NCBI RefSeq assembly: GCF_010731895.1
Contig: NZ_AP022596.1
Span: forward strand, 4,898,001-4,962,000
Length of the DNA stretch: 64,000 bases
Source of the DNA: Mycolicibacterium helvum
GTDB taxonomy: Bacteria > Actinomycetota > Actinomycetes > Mycobacteriales > Mycobacteriaceae
Reading direction: 5' to 3'
The position numbers and the translations under genes were made by a program. Of this stretch, positions 33,405 to 42,438 are shown in pieces. The notes beneath the pieces were generated by a model that was given only the letters and a program-made list of their open reading frames with translations, did no database searches and was not told the DNA's origin. Every line of letters starts with the position of its first letter. Position 1 is the first letter of the stretch.

Positions 33405-34496
33405 ATGGGCGTCACCACAGCTTCGAATAATGATCGTCGCCGCTCGCGTCGCGGCCCGATCACCCGCAATGCCGTCGGTCCGGCGAACGCGGAAGCGTTT
33501 GTCATTATTGCCATCACGACGATCCTGCTGACCCGCTTCTACCTGAAGCTCACCGGCTACCCGCAGATAGGCGGCGGCCAGCTGCACATCGCGCACGCGT
33601 TGTGGGGTGGTGCGCTGATGATGCTGGCCCTGCTGATCGGTTGGCTGACACTGGGTTTCGGTGCTCGGGTAGTGGCCGTGGTGGCGGGTGGCATCGGATT
33701 CGGTCTTTTCCTCGACGAAGTAGGCAAATTCGTCACCAAGGACAACGACTATTTCTACGGGCCGGCGGCCGAGATCATGTACATCCTCGTGTGCCTGATT
33801 CTCGTCGGCGCCCGGGTTGTGCGGGCGATCCGTCCCCTCAGCGCACACGAATGCCTGGCCTCGGCCGCCTCGATCGCAGCCGACGGAATGGCCCGCGGTT
33901 TGGCCGACCATCGCCGTGAGATCGGATTTCGGCTCGTCGAACAAGCGCGCGCCGGGGGAGCGCCACCGGCCGACGTGGACCACGTCCACTCGCTGCTGTC
34001 ATCGGCCGGTCATGCCAGTGATCGGCTGCACCTCTTACAGAATCGGGCTGCGCGGCTGATCCCGAACGTGTTTCGCAGTCCGAAGTGGGTGCCGTGGGTG
34101 GGTTGGCTGCTCGTTGCCGGCGCAGTGGTCGGCTTGTTCTTCCACACGCTCGGCATCGCGCTCGGCGGATACTTCTTCGAGGACAAAGACATCAAGCTTC
34201 ATCTTGATGGCAAGAGCCCGGCCACCCTCATCTTGTTGGTCGCCGCCGCGCTGACGTTGGCGATGGCCCTACCCGCCATGATCGCGCTGCCACGCACCAA
34301 CAAGCTTCTGCCACTGCGTTTACTGCGCAGCGCGGCACTGACGTTCACGTTTCTCAGTGCTCTCGTCCACTTCGCCACCGAGGGCTTCGCGGCCCTGATC
34401 ACGCTGTCGATCGGCCTGTTCGGGTTGGCCATCCTGTCGTATCAGCTCGACGTAGCGGCGGGAAAGGTGACGTCGACGCCGGACGGCAAAGCCTGA
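33405..34496 (+). CDS. Integral membrane protein
   Basis: 363 residues from ATG 33405. Basic N-terminus (NNDRRRSRRGP), then at least seven hydrophobic segments in two groups (FVIIAITTILLTRF to YILVCLILVGARVV; WVGWLLVAGAVVGLFF to LSIGLFGLAILSY) around a soluble helical middle (about 145-225). GGGQLHIAHALWGGALMML, GFGLFLDEVGKFVTKDNDYFY and the central helices look conserved. I do not recognise the family. Confidence 0.65.
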   Translation: MGVTTASNNDRRRSRRGPITRNAVGPANAEAFVIIAITTILLTRFYLKLTGYPQIGGGQLHIAHALWGGALMMLALLIGWLTLGFGARVVAVVAGGIGFGLFLDEVGKFVTKDNDYFYGPAAEIMYILVCLILVGARVVRAIRPLSAHECLASAASIAADGMARGLADHRREIGFRLVEQARAGGAPPADVDHVHSLLSSAGHASDRLHLLQNRAARLIPNVFRSPKWVPWVGWLLVAGAVVGLFFHTLGIALGGYFFEDKDIKLHLDGKSPATLILLVAAALTLAMALPAMIALPRTNKLLPLRLLRSAALTFTFLSALVHFATEGFAALITLSIGLFGLAILSYQLDVAAGKVTSTPDGKA

Positions 34497-34497
34497 C

Positions 34498-35208
34498 TCA
34501 ACGCACGTTCGCTTGCGCCGCATCGACAACCTTGGTGGCCACCTCCGCCAACGGAACGTTGGAGTCGTGGGACAGCTGGCGGAGCAACTCGAAAGCCTGG
34601 TTGGCGCGCATGGCGTAGCGCTCCATGATCATGCCCTTGGCCTGTCCGATGATGTCACGGCTGGCCAGCGCCTCCCGGAACTGCAATTCGCGTCGTGCCG
34701 CGTCCCAGATCAGCGCCACCTGGGTAGCGAACAACGAGCCAAGCCGCCGGGTGCGCTCGTCGAACGCGTTCGGGCGTTCGGCGAACACATTCAGCGCACC
34801 CATCGATGTCCCGTTCACGAATAGCTGGAAGCCCATGATGCTGCGCACGGGTGTGCTGTTGAGAGCTTCGGCACGAAACTTCGGCCAGCGGGTCTCCTGG
34901 GTAAGGTCTCGGACGTGCACGGTGTGGTGCTGCCAAGCCGAGGACAAGCACGGGCCCTCCCAGTGGCGGCGCTGGATTGCGTCGATGCGCTCCGCCCACG
35001 GATGCGTTGACGCGGGGGTGTCGAAGTCGTCGGGGCCCGAGATCACCATGATGTTCGCGTAGTCGGCACCGGGCAGTTCCGCCGCGGCGTGTTCGGCTAC
35101 TTCAGCGGCGACATCGCCGTCGAGACTCCGGCGTTCGTAGAGACTTCGGGCTATCTCGGCGATCCTGATGGCCGCGTCCGTCGGTGGAGACCCATCGTCG
35201 ACCGACAT
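34498..35208 (-). CDS. GAF-ANTAR antiterminator-type regulator
   Basis: 236 residues. GAF domain about 25-165 (YANIMVISG, MGFQLFVNGTSMGALNVFAE) and C-terminal ANTAR domain about 170-230 (FREALASRDIIGQAKGMIMERYAMRANQAFELLRQLS). ANTAR proteins bind paired hairpins in leader RNA and prevent termination. Its RNA targets are not evident here. Single gene, divergent from none; convergent with the membrane protein at 33405. Confidence 0.9.
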   Translation of the reverse strand: MSVDDGSPPTDAAIRIAEIARSLYERRSLDGDVAAEVAEHAAAELPGADYANIMVISGPDDFDTPASTHPWAERIDAIQRRHWEGPCLSSAWQHHTVHVRDLTQETRWPKFRAEALNSTPVRSIMGFQLFVNGTSMGALNVFAERPNAFDERTRRLGSLFATQVALIWDAARRELQFREALASRDIIGQAKGMIMERYAMRANQAFELLRQLSHDSNVPLAEVATKVVDAAQANVR

Positions 35209-35254
35209 GGTTCAGCGATACCCACCGCCGCCGAGCCCAATCCTTCAGTGGCGG

Positions 35255-35764
35255 TTACACCACCGACAGATACCGCTGGGTGATCACTCGCTGCACGATC
35301 GAGGCGACCGGTGCCCCGATTTGGCTCCACCACATCGCCGGCGTGGAGAACGCCACCACCTCGGCATGTACGGATTCATCGGCGGGCTCGAAGCGCACCC
35401 CGAACATTTCCTCACCGGACACGGCGTGCCCCGGCAGGCTGCCGTAGGCGAAGCCGCGGTGATTGGGTTCGTCGACCACGTAGACCACCCGGCAGGGCGC
35501 CGAAAACGGCCCCAGCCGGCCCAGTACATCGGTGCCGACCTCGGCCACCTCGGTGGTCGCGGTGATGCGCAGGCCGGCGCCGCGCAGCATTCCGTAGTGC
35601 ATCACCGCGCTCGCGGCCTGCTCGAAACGGGCCCGGCCGCTGCCGATCCGCGACGACAGCCGCACATGGTGATAACCCGCAGGCAGGTCCGCTGCCGTCG
35701 CGCCCACCTCGGTATAGGTCAACGGAAGGCCGGCCAAGTCGCTGAGCTTCACGGGGTCCACCAT
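35255..35764 (-). CDS. DUF1990 family protein
   Basis: 169 residues from ATG 35764 (MVDPVKLSDLAGLPLTYTEVG). Conserved-looking blocks: AGYHHVRLSSRIGSGRARFEQA, VVYVVDEPNHRGFAYGSLPGHAVSGEE and VVAFSTPAMWWSQIGAP, as in DUF1990 proteins of actinobacteria and plants. Biochemical role unknown. Confidence 0.8.
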   Translation of the reverse strand: MVDPVKLSDLAGLPLTYTEVGATAADLPAGYHHVRLSSRIGSGRARFEQAASAVMHYGMLRGAGLRITATTEVAEVGTDVLGRLGPFSAPCRVVYVVDEPNHRGFAYGSLPGHAVSGEEMFGVRFEPADESVHAEVVAFSTPAMWWSQIGAPVASIVQRVITQRYLSVV

Positions 35765-35858
35765 GCCATCTGCGCAACGTCGGGGCGGCCACCACTTACG
35801 TACTCTCGAGATGAGCCGCCGGCACCCGGCGGCATACGGTAACCAGGTGGCAGAGGAC

Positions 35859-36494
35859 ATGACGGCGATCCGTGAAGCCGTGGCGGCATTGCATCCAGGC
35901 GGGGGATTCAACCCGCCGGTGCCGACGACCAAGGGCGGCCCCGACTACGGCCGGTTCATCGAGGCCGTCCGCGAGCTGCAGGATCAGGCGCGTGCCGTCG
36001 ACGCGCCCGACGAAGTGATCACCCAAGCCGCCGAGCTGCTGGAGCAGGCATCGGCGCTGTTGACGCCGTACGACGCCGACGAGTGGTCGACCCCGTCGGG
36101 CCGGCGGATGGACCTCCCGATGCGCGGCAGCATCGTGAGCGTTCCCAACGAGACCGAGGTCGGCGAGGACGGGCGGCTGCGCGGCTGGGTCCGATTCCGG
36201 CGCTACCACCTGGGCCGCAACGGGGCCGTGCACGGTGGGTTCATTGCCCACCTGTTCGACTCAGTGCTGGGCAAGACGTCGTTCCTGGTGACCGGCGGGC
36301 CCTACCAGCGCACCGCCTATCTGCACGTCAACTACCGCAAGATCGTGCCGATCGAGAAAGAGCTCCAGGTCGACGCCGGGATGGCGCGCACCGAGGGGCG
36401 CAAGATCTTCGTCGACATCCGGCTCTCCGACGGCGAGGACCTGCTCGCCGACGGCGAAGGACTGTTCGTGACGCTCAAACCGGGGCAACCATGA
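35859..36494 (+). CDS. PaaI-type hotdog thioesterase
   Basis: 211 residues from ATG 35859; GTG 35847 is an alternative since the spacing to AGAGG is short. The C-terminal half is the hotdog fold with RYHLGRNGAVHGGFIAHLFDSVLGKTS (nucleophile-helix motif) and AYLHVNYRKIVPIEKELQVDAG. The N-terminal 80 residues (REAVAALHPGGGFNPPVPTTKGGPDY) are a mycobacterial addition. Probably hydrolyses acyl-CoA. Overlaps the next gene by four bases. Confidence 0.85.
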   Translation: MTAIREAVAALHPGGGFNPPVPTTKGGPDYGRFIEAVRELQDQARAVDAPDEVITQAAELLEQASALLTPYDADEWSTPSGRRMDLPMRGSIVSVPNETEVGEDGRLRGWVRFRRYHLGRNGAVHGGFIAHLFDSVLGKTSFLVTGGPYQRTAYLHVNYRKIVPIEKELQVDAGMARTEGRKIFVDIRLSDGEDLLADGEGLFVTLKPGQP

Positions 36495-36904
36495 AGCAAT
36501 GGTTGGGTGCGTGGGCGCGTCGGCGGGACAAGCTGCGGGAGCGGCGTGTCGCCGATTTCGTCTACCGGGCCGTGGTCGGGGTCGTCGGACTGACCGTGCT
36601 GTTGGTCGGGATCGTCGCCATCCCGTACCCCGGCCCAGGCTGGGCGATCGTGTTCGTCGGGCTGGCGATCCTGGCCACCGAGTTCTACTGGGCACACCGA
36701 ACCCTGGCGTTCACCCGCGGCCGCTATGACAGTGCGATGGCGTGGTTCCGCAGGCAGGGCTGGTTTGTCCAGGCGTTGGGTGCGGTGTTCACCGCCGCGG
36801 TGGTGGTGGCCACGCTGTGGCTGGTCGGCGCGGTGGGCTGGTCGGCGGGACTGCTGGGGTTGGACCATCCCGCCTTGAACAGCCCCATCGGCCTCGGTGC
36901 CTGA
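36491..36904 (+). CDS. TIGR02611-type membrane protein (PGPGW motif)
   Basis: 137 residues from ATG 36491. Basic N-terminus, a transmembrane pair around the motif IPYPGPGWAIVFVGLAILATEF, a polar stretch FTRGRYDSAMAWFRRQGW, and a third transmembrane helix (ALGAVFTAAVVVATLWLVGAV). The PGPGW loop defines the family; function unknown. Cotranslated with the thioesterase. Confidence 0.85.
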   Translation: MKQWLGAWARRRDKLRERRVADFVYRAVVGVVGLTVLLVGIVAIPYPGPGWAIVFVGLAILATEFYWAHRTLAFTRGRYDSAMAWFRRQGWFVQALGAVFTAAVVVATLWLVGAVGWSAGLLGLDHPALNSPIGLGA

Positions 36905-36948
36905 CCAGCACCCCGATAGCATGGTCGCGTCCGACCGCGAGCGATCGC

Positions 36949-36968
36949 GGCGGTGGTTTGCCACCGCC
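36949..36968 (+). promoter_or_regulatory. Hairpin in the thrS leader
   Basis: GGCGGTGG-TTTG-CCACCGCC, a perfect 8-bp stem with tetraloop, 42 bp before the thrS start, followed by GGTGAAGCGGAG. It may terminate the upstream transcript or affect thrS. I see no T-box consensus (TGGNACCGCG) so a T-box is not supported. Confidence 0.4.
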
Positions 36969-37010
36969 CGGTGAAGCGGAGCTAGTCACATCAGCCGAAA
37001 GAGGCCAGCA

Positions 37011-39062
37011 ATGAGCGCCCCCGCACACCCCGCCCCCGCAGCCCCGATCCGGGTGCCTGCCGGGACTACCGCGGGCGCTGCGGTGCGCGACGCGGGACTG
37101 CCGGGCCGCGGTGAACCCGGCGCGATCATCGTCGTACGCGACGGTGAGGACAAGCTGCACGATCTGAGCTGGACGCCCGACGCCGACGTCGACGTCATCC
37201 CGGTTCCCGCCGACACCGACGACGGTCGCAGTGTCATCCGGCACTCGGCCGCCCACGTGCTGGCGCAGGCGGTGCAGGAACTCTTCCCGCAGGCCAAGCT
37301 GGGCATCGGCCCGCCGATCACCGACGGCTTCTACTACGACTTCGACGTGCCCGAGGCCTTCACGCCCGAGGACCTCGAGGCGCTGGAGAAGCGGATGCGC
37401 AAGATCGTCAAGGACGGTCAGCTGTTCTCCCGGCGGGTCTACGGCTCCAAAGACGAAGCCCGTGCTGAACTCGCCGGCGAGCCCTACAAGCTCGAACTGG
37501 TCGACGACAAGTCCGGTGATGCCGACATCATGGAAGTCGGCGGCGATGAGCTGACCGCCTACGACAACCTCAATCCCCGTACCCGCGAACGCATTTGGGG
37601 CGATCTGTGCCGCGGACCGCACATCCCGACCACCAAGGACATCCCTGCCTTCAAGCTCACACGCAGCTCGGCCGCCTACTGGCGTGGTGACCAGAACAAC
37701 GCCAGCCTGCAACGCATCTACGGCACCGCGTGGGAGTCTCAGGAGGCACTTGACCGCCATCTGGAGCTGATCGAGGAGGCCCAGCGCCGCGACCACCGCA
37801 GGCTCGGGGTCGAACTGGATCTGTTCAGCTTCCCCGACGAATTGGGTTCTGGCCTGCCGGTTTTCCATCCCAAGGGCGGCATCATTCGGCGCGAGTTGGA
37901 AGACTACTCGCGTCGTAAACATGAGCAGGCCGGGTACGAGTTCGTCAACACCCCGCACATCACCAAAGAACAGCTCTACATCACCTCGGGGCACCTGGAG
38001 TGGTACGCCGACGGGATGTTCCCGCCGATGCACATCGACGCCGAGTTCGATGAGGACGGCAAGCTGCGCAAGCCGGGGCAGGACTATTACCTCAAGCCGA
38101 TGAACTGCCCGATGCACCATCTGATCTACCGGTCCCGGGGACGGTCTTACCGGGAACTTCCGTTGCGGCTCTTCGAATTCGGCTCGGTGTACCGCTACGA
38201 GAAATCCGGTGTGGTGCACGGCCTGACCCGGGTGCGCGGCATGACCCAGGACGACGCGCACATCTACACCACCCGCGAGCAGATGCGCGACGAGCTGGCC
38301 TCGCTGCTGCAGTTCGTGCTCGACCTGCTCGCCGATTACGGCCTGAACGACTTCTATCTGGAGCTCTCCACGAAGAACCCGGACAAGGCCGTCGGCTCCG
38401 ACGAGATGTGGGAAGAAGCCACCGAAACCCTGCGTGAGGTCGCCGAGGCGTCTGGTCTGCAGCTGGTTCCCGACCCGGGCGGTGCGGCGTTCTACGGACC
38501 CAAGATCTCTGTTCAGGTCAAGGATGCGCTGGGCCGCAGCTGGCAGATGTCGACCATCCAGCTCGACTTCAACATGCCTGACCGCTTCGAGTTGGAGTAC
38601 ACCGCCTCCGATGGCACCCGACAGCGGCCGGTGCTGATCCACCGCGCGTTGTTCGGCTCGATCGAGCGGTTCTTCGGGGTGCTCACCGAGCACTACGCGG
38701 GAGCCTTCCCGGTATGGCTGGCACCGGTGCAGGTGGTCGGCATCCCAGTCGCCGAGGCGCACGCGGCGTATCTGGAAGACGTTGCCGCCGAGCTGAAATC
38801 CCAGGGTGTGCGGGTCGAGGTCGACACCAGTGACGACCGGATGGCCAAGAAGATCGTCAACCACACCAACCAGAAGGTGCCGTTCATGCTGCTCGCGGGG
38901 GACCGCGATGTCGAAGCGGGCGCGGTGTCGTTCCGGTTCGGGGACCGTACTCAGATCAACGGAGTGCCCAGGCATCAGGCGGTCGCCACGATCAAGAAGT
39001 GGATCGCTGACCGCGAGAATGCCACTCCCACAGCAGAACTGGTGAAGGTTGACGGTGGCTGA
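37011..39062 (+). CDS. thrS: Threonyl-tRNA synthetase
   Basis: 683 residues, normal length. N-terminal TGS domain, then the editing domain with [11 protein letters not shown] (HxxxH), FYYDFDV and RGPHIPTT. The class II catalytic core follows with the zinc ligand region [26 protein letters not shown], motif 2 [22 protein letters not shown] and motif 3 [16 protein letters not shown]. The C-terminal anticodon-binding domain ends [14 protein letters not shown]. First gene of the cluster leading to PIM synthesis; its stop overlaps the HIT gene. Confidence 0.97.
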   Translation: MSAPAHPAPAAPIRVPAGTTAGAAVRDAGLPGRGEPGAIIVVRDGEDKLHDLSWTPDADVDVIPVPADTDDGRSVIRHSAAHVLAQAVQELFPQAKLGIGPPITDGFYYDFDVPEAFTPEDLEALEKRMRKIVKDGQLFSRRVYGSKDEARAELAGEPYKLELVDDKSGDADIMEVGGDELTAYDNLNPRTRERIWGDLCRGPHIPTTKDIPAFKLTRSSAAYWRGDQNNASLQRIYGTAWESQEALDRHLELIEEAQRRDHRRLGVELDLFSFPDELGSGLPVFHPKGGIIRRELEDYSRRKHEQAGYEFVNTPHITKEQLYITSGHLEWYADGMFPPMHIDAEFDEDGKLRKPGQDYYLKPMNCPMHHLIYRSRGRSYRELPLRLFEFGSVYRYEKSGVVHGLTRVRGMTQDDAHIYTTREQMRDELASLLQFVLDLLADYGLNDFYLELSTKNPDKAVGSDEMWEEATETLREVAEASGLQLVPDPGGAAFYGPKISVQVKDALGRSWQMSTIQLDFNMPDRFELEYTASDGTRQRPVLIHRALFGSIERFFGVLTEHYAGAFPVWLAPVQVVGIPVAEAHAAYLEDVAAELKSQGVRVEVDTSDDRMAKKIVNHTNQKVPFMLLAGDRDVEAGAVSFRFGDRTQINGVPRHQAVATIKKWIADRENATPTAELVKVDGG

Positions 39063-39609
39063 CGAAGCGGACGCGATCATCGATCGGGGCATAGGGGAGC
39101 CGGACCGGCTGCAGCGCCTGTGGACCCCGCACCGGATGAGCTACATCCTGGACGTGCCCGCGCAGAAGAACTCATCCGAACCATCCCGACCGTTCACCGA
39201 CATTCCCACCTTGCCCGACGAGGACGGCCTGGTGGTCGCCCGCGGTGAGCAGGTCTACGCGGTGCTCAACCTCTACCCGTACAACCCTGGCCACCTGATG
39301 GTGGTGCCCTACCGGCAGGTGTCGGAGCTGGAGGATCTCACCACGGCCGAGAGCGCCGAGCTGATGGCCTTCACCCAGAAGGCGATTCGCGTCATCAAGT
39401 CGGTGTCGAGCCCGGACGGGTTCAACGTGGGGCTCAACCTCGGGAAGTCCGCGGGCGGCTCACTGGCCGAGCACCTGCACATGCATGTGGTGCCGCGCTG
39501 GGCCGGCGACGCCAACTTCATCACGATCGTCGGTGAAACCAAAGTCATCCCGCAGCTGCTGCGCGATACCCGCAGGCTGCTCGCGCAGGCGTGGGCCGGT
39601 CAGCCGTGA
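39055..39609 (+). CDS. HIT-family hydrolase/phosphorylase (Ap4A phosphorylase type)
   Basis: 184 residues from GTG 39055, overlapping thrS by 8 bp (a TTG two codons earlier is possible). HIT motif [14 protein letters not shown] (HxHxHxx) near residue 145; [19 protein letters not shown] is typical of the HIT core. The M. tuberculosis orthologue (Rv2613c, thrS-linked) is described as an Ap4A phosphorylase. Likely removes diadenosine polyphosphates, by-products of aminoacyl-tRNA synthetases such as ThrS. Confidence 0.9.
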   Translation: MADEADAIIDRGIGEPDRLQRLWTPHRMSYILDVPAQKNSSEPSRPFTDIPTLPDEDGLVVARGEQVYAVLNLYPYNPGHLMVVPYRQVSELEDLTTAESAELMAFTQKAIRVIKSVSSPDGFNVGLNLGKSAGGSLAEHLHMHVVPRWAGDANFITIVGETKVIPQLLRDTRRLLAQAWAGQP

Positions 39610-40289
39610 GCGACTTTTACCTGATGACCCGCGCGGCCTACGCCAAGCTCAGTGGACCGGTGGCCAAGGGCGCGCTGAAGATCGGGCTGACCCCCGACAT
39701 GGTCACCATCATCGGTACCGCGGGTTCAGTGCTGGCTGCACTGACCCTGTTCCCGATCGGCGTGCTGTGGTGGGGCGCGGTGGCCGTGTTCGTCTTCGTG
39801 CTCGCCGACATGCTCGACGGCGCGATGGCACGCGAACGAGGTGGCGGCACGCGGTTCGGCGCGGTCCTGGACGCCACCTGTGATCGGATCAGCGACGGTG
39901 CGATCTTCTGCGGGTTGCTGTGGTGGGTGATTTTCGGCCTGCACAGCTCGTCGCTGGCGGTGGCCACCATGATCTGCTTGGTGACCTCGCAGGTGATCTC
40001 CTACGTCAAAGCCCGCGCCGAGGCCAGCGGCCTCGAAGGGGGCGGCGGGCTCATCGAACGTCCCGAACGACTGATCATCGTGCTGGTCGGCGCCGGATTC
40101 TCCGATCTGCCCTTCTTCCCGATGCCCGTGTTTCTCCCCGTCGCCATGTGGGTACTGGCGGTGCTCAGCCTGGTGACGGTGGGTCAGCGGGTGCACTCGG
40201 TGCGCAGCAGCACCGGTGCGATGGACAAGATCGCGCCGGCGCGCCCGCAACAGCCCACCGGCGACGAGCCGACAGGCACCGAGCAGTGA
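39606..40289 (+). CDS. pgsA: Phosphatidylinositol (phosphate) synthase
   Basis: 227 residues from GTG 39606, GTGA overlap with the HIT gene. CDP-alcohol phosphotransferase motif DMLDGAMARERGGGTRFGAVLDATCDRISD with the four catalytic Asp, set among about six transmembrane helices. Makes phosphatidylinositol phosphate from CDP-diacylglycerol and inositol phosphate in the inner membrane, the first lipid of the PIM/LM/LAM pathway that continues with the next two genes. Confidence 0.95.
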   Translation: MSDFYLMTRAAYAKLSGPVAKGALKIGLTPDMVTIIGTAGSVLAALTLFPIGVLWWGAVAVFVFVLADMLDGAMARERGGGTRFGAVLDATCDRISDGAIFCGLLWWVIFGLHSSSLAVATMICLVTSQVISYVKARAEASGLEGGGGLIERPERLIIVLVGAGFSDLPFFPMPVFLPVAMWVLAVLSLVTVGQRVHSVRSSTGAMDKIAPARPQQPTGDEPTGTEQ

Positions 40290-41314
40290 TCAGCAGACCG
40301 GGACAGCTGTGGACGCCGGGCCGCAGCTGGCTGCCGCGCGGCGAGGACATCAGCGACCTCGGCTACGCCGCTGGCTGGCGGGTGGTGCGGGCTTTGCCGG
40401 AGTTCGTGGCGCGCAACGCTTTCGATGCCGGCGCTTGGTACGCGGCGCAGGGCGGTGGACCCGATCAGCTGCGCAAGAACCTAGCCCGGGTGATCGGCAC
40501 AACACCCGCCGAGGTGCCGGATTCGCTGGTTCGTGCTTCGCTGGCCTCGTACGCCCGATATTGGCGGGAGGCATTCCGGTTGCCCACGATGGACCACACG
40601 ACGTTGGGGCCTCTGCTCGACAAGACCGCGTTCGGTAAGGAACACCTGGAGGCGGCGCTGGCCGCAGGCCGTGGGGCGATCCTGGCGCTGCCGCACAGTG
40701 GCAACTGGGACATGGCCGGGGTCTGGCTGGTCCAACTGAACGGCACCTTCACCACGGTCGCGGAACGGCTCAAGCCCGAATCGCTGTACCGACGGTTCCT
40801 CGACTACCGCGAAAGCCTGGGCTTCGAGGTGCTGCCGTTGACCGGCGGCGAGCGGCCCGCCTACGAGGTCTTGGTCGAACGCCTCCAGGCCAATCGGGTG
40901 GTCTGCCTGATGGCCGAGCGGGACCTGAGTCGCTCGGGGGTGCCCGTCGACCTGTTCGGGGAGCCCACCCGGATGCCCGCCGGCTCGGCCAAGCTCGCGT
41001 TGGATACCGGCGCGGCGCTGATACCGGTGCATTCCTGGTTCACCGATGACGGTTGGGTCGTCGACCTCTACCCGGAGCTCGATTGCTCCAGTGGCGATGT
41101 CGGCGTCATCACTCAGGCACTGGCCGACCGATTCGGCGCCAATATCGCTGAGCATCCCGAGGATTGGCACATGCTGCAGCCGCAGTGGCTGGCTGATCTG
41201 TCCGATGAGCGCCGGGCTCGGCTGGGGGATGACGCTCGGCGGGCAGGAGCGCAGCGACCGGGGGATGACGCTCGGCGGGCAGGAGCGCAGCGACCGGGGG
41301 ATGACACAGCCTGA
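40286..41314 (+). CDS. patA: Phosphatidylinositol mannoside acyltransferase
   Basis: 342 residues from GTG 40286, GTGA overlap with pgsA. Acyltransferase motif HSGNWD (HxxxxD) about residue 130 and NRVVCLMAERDLSRSGVPVDLFG with the substrate-binding Arg region. Transfers palmitate to the 6-position of the inositol-linked mannose of PIM1/PIM2. The C-terminus is extended by two exact copies of GDDARRAGAQRP plus GDDTA, encoded by a 36-bp tandem repeat; the family does not need this tail. The stop overlaps pimA (TGATG). Confidence 0.95.
   Translation: MISRPGQLWTPGRSWLPRGEDISDLGYAAGWRVVRALPEFVARNAFDAGAWYAAQGGGPDQLRKNLARVIGTTPAEVPDSLVRASLASYARYWREAFRLPTMDHTTLGPLLDKTAFGKEHLEAALAAGRGAILALPHSGNWDMAGVWLVQLNGTFTTVAERLKPESLYRRFLDYRESLGFEVLPLTGGERPAYEVLVERLQANRVVCLMAERDLSRSGVPVDLFGEPTRMPAGSAKLALDTGAALIPVHSWFTDDGWVVDLYPELDCSSGDVGVITQALADRFGANIAEHPEDWHMLQPQWLADLSDERRARLGDDARRAGAQRPGDDARRAGAQRPGDDTA
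41224..41305 (+). repeat. 36-bp tandem repeat, 2.3 copies, MIRU-like
   Basis: 41224-41259 is repeated exactly at 41260-41295, followed by the first ten bases of a third copy (GGGGGATGAC). Each copy carries ATGA (overlapping start/stop in other frames) and sits at a gene junction in an operon, the classic setting of mycobacterial interspersed repetitive units. Confidence 0.75.
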
Positions 41315-42438
41315 TGCGGATCGGCATGGTCTGCCCGTACTCGTTCGACGTGCCCGGCGGGGTGCAGTCGCACATCTTGCAGCTTGCCGAGGTGCTGCGC
41401 GCCCGCGGTCACGAGGTGAGCGTGCTGGCGCCGTCGTCGCCGCATGTGGAGCTGCCCGACTACGTCGTCTCCGGCGGCAAGGCGGTGCCGATTCCCTACA
41501 ACGGATCGGTGGCCCGGCTGCGGTTCGGCCCGGCCACCCATCGGCAGGTCAAAAAGTGGCTCGCGCAAGGCGATTTCGACGTGCTGCATCTGCATGAACC
41601 CAATGCGCCGAGTCTGTCGATGCTGGCGCTGCAGGCCGCCGAAGGCCCGATCGTCGCGACATTCCATACCTCGACCACAAAGTCGTTGACGCTGAGCGTG
41701 TTTCAGGGCATCCTGCGGCCATACCACGAGAAGATCATCGGCCGGATCGCGGTGTCGGATTTGGCTCGGCGCTGGCAAATGGAAGCACTGGGCTCCGATG
41801 CCGTCGAGATTCCGAACGGCGTCGACGTCGCGGCCCTCAAGTCGGCGCCGCGGCTGGAGGGCTATCCGCGGCCGGGCAAGACGGTGCTGTTCCTCGGGCG
41901 CTTTGACGAGCCGCGCAAAGGCATGGCGGTGTTGGTCGGTGCGCTGCCCACGCTGGTCGAGCGGTTCGACGACATCGAGATCCTGATTGTCGGGCGCGGC
42001 GACGAGGACGAGCTGCGGAAGGAGTGCGGCGAGCTGGCTTCTCATCTGCGCTTCCTCGGACAGGTCGACGACGCCGAGAAAGCGTCCGCGCTGCGCTCCG
42101 CGGATGTCTACTGCGCGCCGCACACCGGCGGCGAGAGCTTCGGCATCGTGCTGGTCGAGGCGATGGCCGCGGGAACCCCCGTGGTGGCCAGCGATCTCGA
42201 CGCCTTCCGCCGAGTGCTCGTCGACGGCAAGGCGGGCCGGCTGGTTCCCGTCGACGACTCCGAGGCGCTTGCACAGGGGCTGATCGAGGTGCTCGACGAT
42301 GAGGCTCTGCGCAAGCGCTACGTGGCGGCGGCCACTATCGAGGTGCGCCGCTACGACTGGCCGGTGGTAGCCGACCAGATCATGCGGGTGTACGAGACCG
42401 TGGCGGGTGCCGGGGTCAAGGTGCAGGTGGCCGGCTAG
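41314..42438 (+). CDS. pimA: Phosphatidylinositol alpha-mannosyltransferase
   Basis: 374 residues, GT4/GT-B. N-terminal donor/acceptor loop CPYSFDVPGGVQSHILQLA, amphipathic membrane-binding basic stretch (FGPATHRQVKKWLAQ), HLHEPNAPSLS, then the C-terminal Rossmann domain LFLGRFDEPRKGM and the GDP-mannose motif HTGGESFGIVLVEAMAAG (E-x7-E). Transfers the first mannose to phosphatidylinositol on the cytoplasmic face. Follows patA with overlapping stop and start. Confidence 0.97.
   Translation: MRIGMVCPYSFDVPGGVQSHILQLAEVLRARGHEVSVLAPSSPHVELPDYVVSGGKAVPIPYNGSVARLRFGPATHRQVKKWLAQGDFDVLHLHEPNAPSLSMLALQAAEGPIVATFHTSTTKSLTLSVFQGILRPYHEKIIGRIAVSDLARRWQMEALGSDAVEIPNGVDVAALKSAPRLEGYPRPGKTVLFLGRFDEPRKGMAVLVGALPTLVERFDDIEILIVGRGDEDELRKECGELASHLRFLGQVDDAEKASALRSADVYCAPHTGGESFGIVLVEAMAAGTPVVASDLDAFRRVLVDGKAGRLVPVDDSEALAQGLIEVLDDEALRKRYVAAATIEVRRYDWPVVADQIMRVYETVAGAGVKVQVAG

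Noticed and set aside
36949..37010. T-box riboswitch upstream of thrS
   Set aside because: Only a short hairpin is present; no TGGNACCGCG box or specifier-loop structure can be seen, and actinobacterial T-boxes are mostly at ileS.
36789..39092. 767-codon open frame on the minus strand opposite thrS
   Set aside because: Antisense shadow of the thrS frame in high-GC DNA; composition is Val/Gly/Arg-rich without domains, and thrS is certain.
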